From positions 1 through 60,996 of the forward strand of contig JABYQS010000196.1 of assembly GCA_022592435.1 (NCBI GenBank): a stretch of DNA of 60,996 bases, in the 5' to 3' direction. The DNA comes from Cerioporus squamosus. Taxonomy: Eukaryota > Basidiomycota > Agaricomycetes > Polyporales > Polyporaceae. Numbering within the stretch: position 1 is the stretch's first letter; each line of letters opens with the position of its first letter. The notes beneath the pieces are model-generated. The model was given only the letters and a program-made list of their open reading frames with translations, was not told the origin of the DNA and did no database searches. The translations under genes and the position numbers were made by a program. Positions 30,156 through 41,424 of the stretch are shown here, one piece after another.

Positions 30156-32222
30156 GCTTTGAAGTTGAACACGGCAAAGGCTCCCCGACTCGGAGGGTTG
30201 CGATATCCCTGCGACCGGCGCATCCTCGAGCTCAGACGTGGAGAACGCGTCGATATCACCAGCGGCGGCATACATATGATGCTAGGTATAGTGGATCTAT
30301 GCATAGGTGCGAGCATACAAGCCGCTATGGCCCTCACGCCAGGAGGAGACGTCCAGCAAGTCGCGCGGCCGCGCCGGTCGTTCTGCTCGGGTGTGAAGCT
30401 CACTTCTACGACCGACGCTAGAAGACCAAACACATGCTCCGGAGTCTAGTAGCCGAGCACCTTCACCCATAAGTGCTACGTACGTATGTCATATTCTCTA
30501 GACGGAGACCGTCGTTCCTGGATCATGAACGATTGAAGATAGATCGGGACGGAAGGATGGACACACGCGCACATGAACCACGCGGAGTCATCGATATGTT
30601 CACCGCGCACGCGTTGCACAGCCCGAAGAGGCGGGGAGAACACAGAAGTCGGAGAGGCAAGGATGGATGAGGTTAGCACGGCGGCTTCGTCGACGATCTG
30701 GATCATGACACGAGATTGCGTCCACGGCGAAGTGGTCACTGGTCGCTATGCCGGCTGGACGAATGCGAAGAATGCGACTGGGTGGCATAACAATGTCATT
30801 TGGTCGCAGGGGGGCGGATCGGGCCGCGCAGTCTGAGTGCGGGGTTAGCACGCACGTCGCACGTCGCACATCGCACGTCGCACATCGCACGTCGCACATC
30901 GCAATCTGGGTGTGTACAGGACTGCATATTCAAATTGTCGAAGCTGGTGCGCGAGAAGCACCGACCCGCATGGAATAAGCTCGAGGAATAGAGTCGGATC
31001 CTCACTGGCGTCGGCCCTGCGTGGCTTCTGCCCGATATTCCAAACATCTTCATCGCCTGGACACAATGACAAAGCCCTCTCACGGCGAGCAGGATGGGAA
31101 AATCCAGAACGCCGGGGGCATGTGCACCAAGCCCTGCGATGACTGCATATGTCGACGCGTTCAGGAAGGGCCGCGGGTGCAGAGATAGCTCGTAGGACCG
31201 CGCGGTGGAGAGAACGCTGGGGACGGAAGAAGGTGGGTCGTGCCTGATGCAATGCCGTCTTGGGCCACGAGGGGATGGATGACCGCGTGCTGCTGTGTAC
31301 AGAAGACGGTGGCGGCTTCGCTAGCGGCCGGAGGTTAGCTTCTGGAAGACGAGGGCCTCGAGGGTAGTCGAGGAAGTTTGTCGCTGCGAAGCTCGGGTTA
31401 ATAAAGAAGAATACGTACAGGACCCAGGAACGAATCCGAAGCGCATTGCTTGAGACTGCGATGATTTGCACGAGCGTCGGACATGAGTGACGTCCGCACG
31501 CCAGTCCGCGTCCCTCGGGCACCTCGTCGCGCGTCGCGACGGGTGCACTGTCAGACAGCCCACCTGTCAATCAACTGCCGCTGCGACGTGCGCTAGCTTC
31601 GCTGTCGTCCGCTGCCAGCATGTGAACATGGCCACGGAAGGCTCATAACCGCATCCCGGAGGTCGTAGGAGCCTCACCGTCTAGGCACGCGCAGACAGAC
31701 GCAGACCCGCGAGAGCCCACGCCTGCAACGCCATGCTACATAGTGGCGTGCCACGCATGTCAGCGCAGGTCCAAGTCCAAGGTAAGGAGTTGTGCCGGTG
31801 CTGCAGAGCGTGACGAGAACTGGGGGGGTCCGCATCTTATAACCACACTGGAAGTCGTCGACGAGCCGTTAGTCACCACATTGGCCGGTCAAAGGCGCGG
31901 GTATTCGCCCCTCCGAGCATGGTTCGCTTCAGCGCAAGCGATCCTGCCGCGAGACCGAGCCGGGGGGCGTTTGTGCAGTCGAGGAGCGGCATTCTCACTT
32001 GGTTGCGTCCGAAACGTCGGTCATGACGTGTATAGCTGGGCATTTAGTGATGTGTACAGTAGTAAGTATCCAAGATCCTGGTTAGGCTATATCTGTGCAC
32101 GGTGTGAGCATTGGACAGAACATGCCAGGGAAAATTGACGATCACGAACCAAAGCTAGAAGAAGCCACACGCAGCTGGTATGGGAGAGCAGCATCCCGAC
32201 CATCCCCGTCCATGCATGAGCG
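30156..32222. other. Intergenic between thioesterase copies 1 and 2
   Basis: About 2 kb with no supported gene. The long minus-strand frame at 30845-31570 reads through a minisatellite and has no domain. A plus-strand stretch near 31742 reads VACHACQRRSKSK before a GTAAGG donor, resembling the start of a Zn2Cys6 DNA-binding motif, but the spacing is off by one and no second half was found. Confidence 0.4.
30851..30903 (+). repeat. 7-bp minisatellite, CGCAC(G/A)T x about 7.5
   Basis: Consecutive units of CGCACGT and CGCACAT, mostly alternating, so a 14-bp higher-order period is visible. It lies in the non-coding stretch between thioesterase copies 1 and 2. Confidence 0.9.
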
Positions 32223-33234
32223 TCATAGCTTGGCAGCAGGTTTGGAAGGGGCCATCTTGTTGTGCACGCCGGTCATGCACAGCCGCTTGTTCGTGACGTC
32301 CCATATCTACGTGTCCGAGTACGAGTTAGTCAACGTGCACAGTACTGAGAACGATTGCTTCCCCTGAGACCGAGCGAGACGGACGTACCTCGGTAACAGC
32401 CGACACTGTGCGCCCGCCAAATGCGACCGTCGTGTTCACGATCTCCAGCTTTGCTCCGCTGTCCAGCCCGTAACACGTGAGTGAGAATGAACGACTCAAC
32501 CTCTATGAGAGGGGGCGGGCGGGATAGGGGTACTCACGCGGGCGCAGGTGCGTGGAAGGTCGTGTTCAGTGCTTGAGAGACGTAACTGGTTGGCTTGTCG
32601 AGTGCGCCGGCGAGTACCATGAGCGCAACGGAGGAGCATCTGAGTGTGCGCGGAGTTAGCGACACATCACATGGCACGTAGCGAAGAAGGGGAGAGGGCG
32701 GGGGATGGCATACACCCGCCACAACTTCGAGGGGGCCCAACGGGGTCGGGCTCGAAGAGGAGTAGGACGCGCCCGTATGAGTGCACTGGGTATAAGCAAA
32801 AAGGGGGCAAGAAGCAAAATTATCAAGAGGAGAGGCTTGTACGCACATGTCTATGATGTACACCGCACACCCTCCATGCATCGTCCTCCCGATGTTCAGC
32901 ATATCTATCCGCGCACTAACCAGTCAGCCTGCTGTTCTAATCCAAGCATGCTCGCTCGCTCGCGTCCTCCCCGTATGCGAGGATTGATGAAGAGAGCACG
33001 CGAACGAACGGACGGACCTTCCTCGACCGTAGTCTCATAGACCATTCGGGCCTGCATCTTCCCGTCCTTCGCGCGCTGGAACACCTCCACCTCCGTCGGC
33101 ACGAGCCGCGACCCGACCGAGCTCGCGAACATCGAGGGACCCAATGTGATCTTGTCGACCGTTGCGCGAATGCGGGCTTCTTGCTCTGCGGGGAGTCCTT
33201 TGATGACGGTCCGGGTGGACGAATTGGGCTTCAT
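32223..33234 (-). CDS. Hotdog-fold acyl-CoA thioesterase (copy 2)
   Basis: The same five-exon plan as copy 1, on the minus strand. The start is the Met at 33234 (MKPNSSTRT) and the stop is the TGA at 32223-32225. Motifs are LVPTEVEVFQRAKDGKMQARMVYET in exon 1, DMLNIGRTMHGGCAVYIIDM with the His-Gly-Gly, CSSVAL, SYVSQALNTTFHAPAP, LEIVNTTVAFGGRTVSAVTE, and IWDVTNKRLCMTGVHNKMAPS. It is divergent from HET gene B, whose start lies only 239 bp away, so the two may share a promoter region. It appears intact. Confidence 0.83.
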
Positions 33235-33473
33235 CGTGTGGAGGCCGCGTCGCGCGTCAAGAATAGTGATGTGTAGAGCTGCAGAGAGTCGCAGCTGCTA
33301 GCTGACTGGTATCTGGCAAGAGGACACGGAGGAGGAGAGATGATGTTTGAGGAACAGGCGTCGGGGCCCCGCGGGGTTAGACATGATGGCATGGTGGTGG
33401 GCAGCGGCAAGCTCAAGACGCCGAGCCGGTACGGCCGTGCCACTTGCTACTCGACCACACACATTCGCTTACA

Positions 33474-35381
33474 ATGTCGACTCCAGTGAGCTGACTTAGA
33501 TGTCTTAACTAGAACATATTCACTGACTTGTTTTCAGACCCGTCTCCTGGACACAAGAACGGCAGAGTTCGTAGTTTCGACCAACTCTTCGGCCGACCGG
33601 CCACCTTACGCGATTCTATCCCATGTATGGGACGCAGAAGGCGAGCAATCATACACGGATACTCGAGAAATTCAAAGCTCTCTCTGTCCTCCGAGTCCAT
33701 TGCAAGGTGAGCACTTTCCGAATTGTTCTGGGGTCATACTGATGGGCGCATAGCATCCAATCGTGTCCGCAGTTTCTTACCGCCAGTGCTACGGAGGAGT
33801 GCCACACGCTCTCGACCACCTCAGGCTCACGATCATGCGAAGCCGAACTCATGCTTGGACAATCCTAAAATGTCGGAGAAGATCCGACGTGCATGCGATG
33901 TGGCTCACGCTCACGGATACCAGTACATCTGGATCGACTCCTGCTGCATCGACAAGACGAGCAGCGCGGAGCTGTCCGAAGCGATCAACTCCATGTTCAC
34001 CTGGTACCAAAACGCATCGGTCTGCTACGCTTTCCTTGCCGACGTGCCCAGCGAGCAGAACCCGCGCGCGAAGAACTCAGACTTTGGTCGAAGCCGATGG
34101 TTCACCCGCGGCTGGACGCTCCAGGAGCTGATCGCGCCCCGTTCCGTCGTCTTCCTCTCCAAAGACTGGCAGATTATCGGGACAAAGACAACTCTCGCGA
34201 ACACCATCGAAGCCATCACCACCATTCCCTTCTCCGTCCTCACCTTCCACATCCCACTGCACGATGTCAGTGTCGCGCAACGAATGTCATGGGCGTCGGA
34301 GCGCAAAACGACGAGGGTGGAAGACGAGGCGTACTCCCTCATGGGCATCTTCGACATCAACATGCCGACGCTGTACGGGGAGGGTCAGCGCGCTTTCAAC
34401 CGGCTACAGGAAGAGATCCTGACGCGCATCCCCGACCAGACGCTGTTCACCTGGGGCCCCCGCGTACAGCACATCCTCCATGTCTCACACGACCAGCCTC
34501 ATGCATGTCTAATGGAGAACGCATCCTTCTTCGCAACGTCCGTTGCCGAATTTGCCTCCTCTGCCGATGTCCGTCCGATATCTCACGACGAGCTCGCCTC
34601 CCGCATCGCGTTCCCCGGCGGGCTTCCCCTCCCTGACTACACGACGTCTTCCTATGGCGTGCACGCCCGCTTGCCGCTAATCCCCTGCGACCATCTCATA
34701 TCGAACCAAGAAGACTCGCCCGGAGCTGTGCGCGTATACCTTCTAGTGTTGGCCTGTGAGCTCTCCGACGGGAGTCTCCTCGCCGTCATGTGCCACTCCG
34801 CACTGGGTAGCACACACAGCGAGCAGACCTCGACAGGCCTCGCCCTGCACGGCGGCATGATCGCCAACTTCGACAACAACGACCGCTTCGGACGTCTGGT
34901 CGTACTCTCCCCAGATGACCTACACACCCTTGGTGAGAACCTGACCCTGCGCTTGGAGGACGTGTATCTCGACCCGGGGTACTTCAAGACGGCCCCTCGG
35001 CCGGTGGTTGACGTCTCCGACCCTGGGGAGCGCATCCAGCTTGCACCGTGGAGCCGAGAATCCGTCCGCAGAGCGGGTTACACAGTCGCCTTCGACGAGG
35101 AAATGCGACGCATCGGCCACACCCGCTCAGCGCTGGTTCTCCACAACGACGACGAGTACATCAGTATCGAGATCGAGAGCTGGAACACACTTCGCACGCA
35201 GCTGTTCAGCTGGCTGGACGGCAATGCGGAGATCGTCGGAGTGGACACCGCTCCTCTCCGTCTCCTCACGATCGTGACGGTCGGGTACTTCAAAAACACC
35301 ACCTCGGGCAGCGTGTACTTCGCCTCTTCCGGAGTTCTGAATTCCTTGCGTCTTTTGGTGTCTCAGGCACATGTGACGTGA
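33474..35381 (+). CDS. HET-domain protein B
   Basis: Three exons: 33474-33485 (only 4 codons, MSTP), 33538-33706 and 33754-35381. Phases agree and give about 602 residues. HET motifs: TRLLDTRTAEF, PPYAILSHVWD, KIRRACDVAHAHGYQYIWID, SCCIDKTSSAELSEAINSM, WFTRGWTLQELIAP, QRMSWASERKTTRVEDEAYS and PTLYGEGQRAFNRLQEEIL. A C-terminal region of about 300 residues starts around YTTSSYGVHARLPLI and is shared with gene C but not assigned to a domain. Near the 3' end the frame closes at 35381. The alternative frame continues to 35431 with SGTCDVTVMYSPESSLWLLD, which aligns with the end of gene C, so B has probably suffered a small frameshift that trims and alters its last residues. Family role: heterokaryon incompatibility and cell death. 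Confidence 0.87.
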
Positions 35382-36133
35382 CCGTGATGTACTCCCCTGA
35401 GTCGAGCTTGTGGTTACTGGACATTTGTTAGCGTAAGTATACGTAGCCGTCTACCATGCCCATCCCATCCCATCGCACACCCGGATGGTCTTCGTGCACG
35501 TCCCCGCTGGTCTCCGCCTGTACTCCACCCTGCCCGGACTGGAGACACGCTATCTAGGTCTCACGCGGACCAACGGTGCAGGGGATCTGGAGGGAACGAG
35601 CCGAGGCGCAATATGACTATCGTGCGCGGCACTTGCTGCTCGACGGAATACGCCACTAAACAGCCTACGCGACTGGCACACCCCAGGTGACAACTGCACG
35701 AGCACATCGCACGGTTTTGCAAATAGTTAGTGCATAAAGAAAGAAGTCATCCTAAGTCTCAACACAAATTACGAGCATTGGGCCGCACGGAGGTAAGCTA
35801 TATAGTAGATTCTATGTACCCGCGTACGATACCAAAGAGAAAGAGAAAGAGAAATGGAAGAGAGACGACATGAAAGAGACGGTATGCTACATGTCAACTA
35901 TCCGTAAACGACCGCCGCATCACAGACCAGGAAGTATCCACCCACCCACAGCAGGAAGCCCACGTCCACACTCCTGCGTGTCCGCGCGAGCCCCGCATTG
36001 CAAGCACCCGGCGGGTGCGCGATTCCCCCACCAGCACAGTGCATCGCTAGATGATCCAGAATACAACATCGAGCCGACCCACCCGGATCGAAAGCACGGA
36101 CGCAGAATTATACTCGAGTCGTCATTCAAGAGC
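35382..36133. other. Convergent intergenic region, HET B / MFS gene
   Basis: It holds the remnant reading frame of HET B up to 35431, then non-coding sequence with a purine microsatellite (AAAGAG repeated, about 35835-35855). No further gene is supported. Confidence 0.45.
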
Positions 36134-38533
36134 CTACGCCGCCCGCTTCGACTTGCTCCGGATCCACTTGCCATACCTATAGAAGCAGAACGGAATCGGG
36201 ATCTACGCGCCAGCATCAGCACGACCGCACAAACCCCGGGGTCCCAACCCACACACAAAGTAGTGACGCACCAAAGCCAGCGAGATGAAGCCCCACACGC
36301 TCGCCGCCCACCCGTTGCCCAGATTGTGGAACATCGCGGTGATAAACAGCGGCGTCGCGGCCCCCAGCCCGGAGCGGATCACGATCTTCGCCGCGAGCGC
36401 GGAGGCGACGTAGCCTGGGAACGCGTCGATCAGGTATGCGTTTGCGGAGAAGTAGAGCACGACCACTAGGACGCCTGGGTCAGCGCGGGGTGGATGAGAA
36501 GGAGATGAAGCAAGGACTTACTTCCGAAGCCGAACGGGATCCCTGCCGAGCATGGCCCGACCCAGTTCCCGCCGCCGGGCATGACAGTCGGCGGGCTCGT
36601 CCATCCGAATATGAACATCCCTGTGTGTGGTATCGCCTCGTCAGCACTGAACGGGTCAGAGAGATGGGAGACGCTGGCCACGCACCGATCGGAATGAACC
36701 AACACCCGATCATCATCCCCACGAGCCTGTCTTCCGGGTCTGCGTGTCCGCCCTTGGCCGCCGCGCGCCGCAGGTAGTCCCTCTCGAGCCGCGGCGTGAC
36801 AAAGAGCGCGAGGCCGACCCGATGAGGACCGAGCAGAACATGAGCCCCGTCACGCCGTCGTCGTAGCCGTATCCCTCGGAGAAGACGATCGGGAAGCTGA
36901 AGAAGAACGCGTACTGCGGCGGGGGATGTGTCAGCATCACAGTTACGGTAGAGGCGGGAGTGCAGAGAAGGGTACGTACCAGGAGTCCGTAGATGAGCGA
37001 GGCGTACCCGGACATGAGCGTCAGGATCGGCTCTGTCGCGATCATCTCTGCACGCACGACAGCACATAGTTTGTTGGTCAGCACACGCTGCCCATCGGCA
37101 GGGAGGGAAAGACGTACGGAAGGGCCGGATACCAGTCTCGATGACAATCTCCTTGAGCGACTTCCGGAAGAGCTCCTGCTCCGTCGTGATGTTCGGGTCG
37201 CCGGTCTCCGCACGCAGCCGCTTCGCGCGCTTCAGCAGGATCGCGGGCGCGAACGTCTCGGGCACGGTCGCGGTCAGGCATACCACGACGCCCGCGAAGA
37301 TCATGTTGACCTGCAGGCGCGAGTCTGTCAGCCAGCCACCACAAGGGGAGAGACAGGGATGGACACGTACCCAGAAGATCCACCTCCACCCGACATTCTC
37401 CCGATGAACCCGCCGATGATAGGTCCCAGGACAGGGCCGCTGCACCGCGACACGTCAGCGTCAGACTTGGAATACGAAGAGCGAGCACACGAAGAGTCAC
37501 GCACCCGTACGGCGCCGCGGCGAAGAGCGCGACCGCAAACCCTCGCTCGTTGTTGTCCCAGATGTCCGCGATCGTCCCTCCAGCGAGCGCGAACGGGCCG
37601 AGCCAAAGAAGCCGCAAAGGAAGCGTGAGACGAGGAGGGTGCCGATGTTCTTTGCCATTGCACAGGGAATGTTGAAGACTGCGGCGGCGTGCAGCGTATA
37701 AGGTGAGGATATGTGGTTAGGAGCGCATATATGCGCCCGGGAGAACTTGAACGTACGGATGTAGACAATGGATGGGGCAACCCAGAACGGCCGTCTGCCG
37801 TGTAGCTCACTCTACCGGGGTGGGTGTCAATCAGCTGAGGCGAGCGAGAGGTGCGTGCGTGCGTACCAGCGGAGCCATGATGAGTGGTCCGATACCGAAC
37901 CCAATGATCATGAGTGACACGGTCAGGGCAACGACCACCTCGGACACCTCGAACTCTTCCATGACGCCACCGAAGTCTCCTGCGATGATAGCGGTCGCAA
38001 ACGCAATTTGCACCACGGACACCGCGCACACGAAGGTGATCCCTGGAGCGACCGAACTGTCAGCATCGAATGGACGAGAGACGGCCAGAGGACGTACACC
38101 ACTTGTAAGCATTTGACCAATTGCGGGGGTCCTCAGGGTCGTTCTCCAGCCACGTAACGAGCTTCACCTGCTTGAGCCGCAGCGCCTTCTCCGGGTCCGC
38201 AAGCACCGCAGGGAGGCGATGCAGATGCGAGGGCACAGGGCGGAGCGCAAGGTCGGCAGTGATGTACCCGGTCTTGGAGGTCGTGCGGTACTCATCGGTG
38301 AACCCACCGCGCTCGGTGTCGGTGGTCGCGAACGGGAAACTGAGGTCGGGCCTGTCCGGGTCGTGCGATGGAGGAAAGTGTTCGTGCGCCCGCGTATCCG
38401 GGCTTGGAACGAACGCGACATGACCGTGCTCGCCGTTTTGGTTCGCGTTGTGGACGTCCTGCTTCTCGGAGAGCGGTTCGACATCAGCGTGCGCGTCGAT
38501 CGTCGTGGTCTGGGAATCCAGAGGGGAAGCCAT
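36134..38533 (-). CDS. MFS transporter (DHA1-type drug/polyamine exporter family)
   Basis: A multi-exon gene from the Met at 38533 (MASPLDSQ) to the TAG at 36134-36136. The long hydrophilic N-terminus ends with LVTWLENDPEDPRNWSNAYKW, the hallmark that precedes the first helix in fungal DHA1 exporters. Membrane segments follow: ITFVCAVSVVQIAFATAII; LTVSLMIIGFGIGPLIMAPL; SELYGRRPFW (loop 2-3 motif); FFGSAPFALAGGTIADIW; GPVLGPIIGGFIGRM (antiporter motif C); an exon with NMIFAGVVVCLTATVPETFAPAIL; and later helices ending with GKWIRSKSKRAA. About 12 helices are expected. Relatives export drugs, toxic metabolites or polyamines by proton antiport at the plasma membrane; the substrate is not predictable. 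It sits between HET genes B and C. Confidence 0.87.
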
Positions 38534-39338
38534 GTGCGCGGACAGATTCCAAGCCGAGATCCAGCAATAGAAGTGGAAAGAAGACGAAAGAGGAGAGAGA
38601 AGAGAACCGGAGGGAAGGAGAGGATGCGCGATGCGCGACGCTGGGCAAGCCGAGACAGGTTCGAGGACGTTTTCCCAACTGCACGCGGGCTTTATAGTCT
38701 GTACATGAACAGAGTACTGAGCACTCGGAATCGGATCGGGGTCGTACGAACAGTGCTCACTGTTTCTTATGACGGGAGGAGGACAGCAGATATCCAGCGG
38801 CCGAGAGGATTCCGACACGGACAGCGTCCTAGCTGAGAACTTGACCGCGGACATGCCCTGTTGCAGAGAAAACAGGTCAGTACAGCGGGGAAGGGTTCAC
38901 ATATTCGATTTACCAGTCGTGGGGACTATTTTTGCCGCTCGGTGGGTGTGGTTAGCCATGGTGGACATGTTCAGAACGAAGGTTTTGGCAAGGATGAGGC
39001 TGGATGAGGAGGCGGGGAGTAAATGCTGACGCGCTGGGCGTTAGTGATCGCCCTTCCTGATTGGCTCGGAATTGTTTCCGGCGTATTACTAATAGGCGCC
39101 GTGGTACTTGTGTCGTTCAGAACCAACTAACCTCGACGGTTGACTCGCTCTTGACAGTGCTCAACGACTCACAGCGACCTTTGCTGCAGTATACTCGCCT
39201 TCTTTAGGGTGCCACAGTCAGCTGTACCGCGTCGTACTTCCTCCAGTGTGAGTCGTCTGTGGGGTGCCGTCGATCTCCGACACCGACTCGGATTCACCTG
39301 ACTGAGTCGAAGAACAACAGAGTCACCGTCAGGCCTCG
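38534..39338. other. Divergent intergenic region, MFS gene / HET C
   Basis: About 800 bp that should hold the MFS 5' leader and both promoters. No ORF with a recognisable domain occurs. Confidence 0.4.
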
Positions 39339-41338
39339 ATGACACCAGTGAGCTTAGTTCGGACAGGCCATGCCTCAATGTAACCCATGAGATAACCACT
39401 TTGTTCCTATAGACACGCCTACTCTACACCCGGACGGGACAATTCCGAGTGTTCACTAAACCATCGGTCCCGCCACGCTACGCGATCCTATCCCACGTAT
39501 GGAACGTAGGAGGAGAACAATCATATACGGATACCCGAGATATTCAGCGCTCTCTTCATCCTTCGTCATGGAGGCAAGCCCATGCATCGGTGAGCTACGT
39601 ACCTGGTGTAGGTGCAAAACGTGCGGCCCTTGTCTCACCACAATCTTAACAGAACGCGCATGCGCAACGTCCTCAGGATACGGAGCTACATTCTTGCTTG
39701 GATCATCTTAGGATGTCGGAGAAGATACGACGTGCATGCGCTGTGGCTCAGGCTCACGGACACCAATACCTCTGGATCGACTCGTGCTGCATCGACAAGA
39801 CGAGCAGTGCGGAGCTGTCCGAGGCGATCAACTCCATGTTCTCCTGGTATCACAACGCATCGGTCTGTTACACTTACCTCGCCGATGTACCTAGCGACGA
39901 AAATCCTCGCGCCGATCGCTCCGCCTTCCGTCGGAGCAGATGGTTCACTCGTGGCTGGACGCTCCAGGAGCTGCTTGCGCCCACAGCCCTCATCTTCCTC
40001 TCCAGAGACTGGCAGGTTATCGGGACCAAGTCGAGTCTCGCAGATGTCATCGAATCTATCACGGACATTCCGTCCGCCGTTCTCACTCACCACACGCCAC
40101 TTCGCGATGTCAGTGTCGCAACACGAATGTCATGGTCGTCACAGCGCAAAACGACCAGGGTAGAGGACGAGGCGTACTCTCTCATGGGCATCTTCGACAT
40201 CAATATGCCGACGCTGTACGGGGAGGGCCGGCGCGCTTTCATTCGTCTGCAAGAAGAGATCCTGAAACGTATCCCGGACCAGACTCTCTTCGCCTGGGGA
40301 CCCCGTATATCTTGGCGCGCATTCCGAACCTGTTCTCCCTCATATACGACTCTGGAGAAACAACCTTTCTTTGCGACTTCAGCTGTCGATTTCGCCTCCT
40401 GTGGCGCTATCAGTCCGATCTCTCAGGACCAACTCGCCTCCCGGCTGGGTCTCGAGGCCGGACTTCCACTACCAGTCTACACGACATCTTCTTACGGAGT
40501 ACACGCCCGATTACCGCTGATCTCTTGCGACCATCTCATGCGGAACCCAGAGCCAGCGCATCCCTCCAGCCCCGTCCATCGTTATCTTGCGGTCTGGGCT
40601 TGTGAGGCCCGCGATGGGAGTCTCCTCGCCTCCGTCTGTCATACCGATAACGCCAGTGACGCTAGCGGGAACTCCGCAGGCCTCACATTACACAGCGGCA
40701 CCGTCACGTCCCTATCTCAACGGGGACGTCTGGTCATTCTCTCGCCAGACGAGCTGCGCGCCATCCGCGAGAGGGTACGCTTGAAGGACGTGTATCTCAA
40801 TCCGGGGTACTTCCAGTCCATCGACTCCCGGCCGCGGAGGAGACCCAGGCCCGATGCCCATGTCTTCAAAGGCCTGCAGCGCATTCATCTTGCGCCTTGG
40901 AGTCGGGAAGTCCTGCGCAGCGCAGGTTATACGGTAGCCCGCTGCCACCTGGGACAGCCGAGCCTCGCCGCGGCACCGACACGCTCGACACGCTCGCTGA
41001 TTCTCCACGACGGCAGAGAGTACATCGACATCAATATCCACCCCTGGGCTATGTCTGCTCAAGTTCGCTGGCTAGATAGCGATGAGGAGATCAGCGAAGT
41101 GGACACCGATCGTCTCCATCTGCTCACGACCGTCCTGGTGCCCGGGCGGCAGACTGTATACCGGAAAAACCTGCCTGGCACCTCCACAGGACACTCGGAG
41201 TTCGTTCGATCTCCAGGCGGCCCATGCGCGTGTACCGTCACCGTCACATATACCTCTGAGTCTTTATGGATGCTGGACATATCTATCGCGCCAAAGCCCC
41301 TGCACGAGCTCGAACAAGGTGCAAGCACCATTACCTAG
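39339..41338 (+). CDS. HET-domain protein C
   Basis: Three exons with consistent phase 0: 39339-39347 (MTP only), 39413-39589 and 39653-41338. They give about 623 residues. It is a close paralogue of gene B: TRLLYTRTGQF, PRYAILSHVWN, KIRRACAVAQAHGHQYLWID, SCCIDKTSSAELSEAINSM, WFTRGWTLQELLAP, TRMSWSSQRKTTRVEDEAYS and PTLYGEGRRAFIRLQEEIL. The C-terminal half is shared with B (YTTSSYGVHARLPLI, LKDVYLNPGYFQ, HLAPWSREVLRSAGYTVA) and runs to a full end with CTVTVTYTSESLWMLDIS. The tiny first exon with the same GTGAGC donor is shared with B, which fits a duplication of B and C around the MFS gene. Family role: non-self-triggered cell death; the partner is unknown. Confidence 0.9.
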
Positions 41339-41424
41339 CACGACTATAGGTGTTTGAGTAAGCTATCCCGATCTAATAGAGCAGACAATCGCCCGCATCT
41401 ACTACCGGACTGTCCCGGTCCCAT

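Noticed and set aside
30851..30903. CRISPR-like repeat array
   Set aside because: It is a contiguous short tandem repeat without spacers in a eukaryotic genome.
30845..31570. 241-codon minus-strand ORF
   Set aside because: It runs through a minisatellite and shows no domain; likely a chance frame.
31742..31782. Zn2Cys6 transcription-factor start (VACHACQRRSKSK)
   Set aside because: C-x2-C is present but the third Cys is missing at the required spacing, and no second CxxC half or downstream domain could be assembled.
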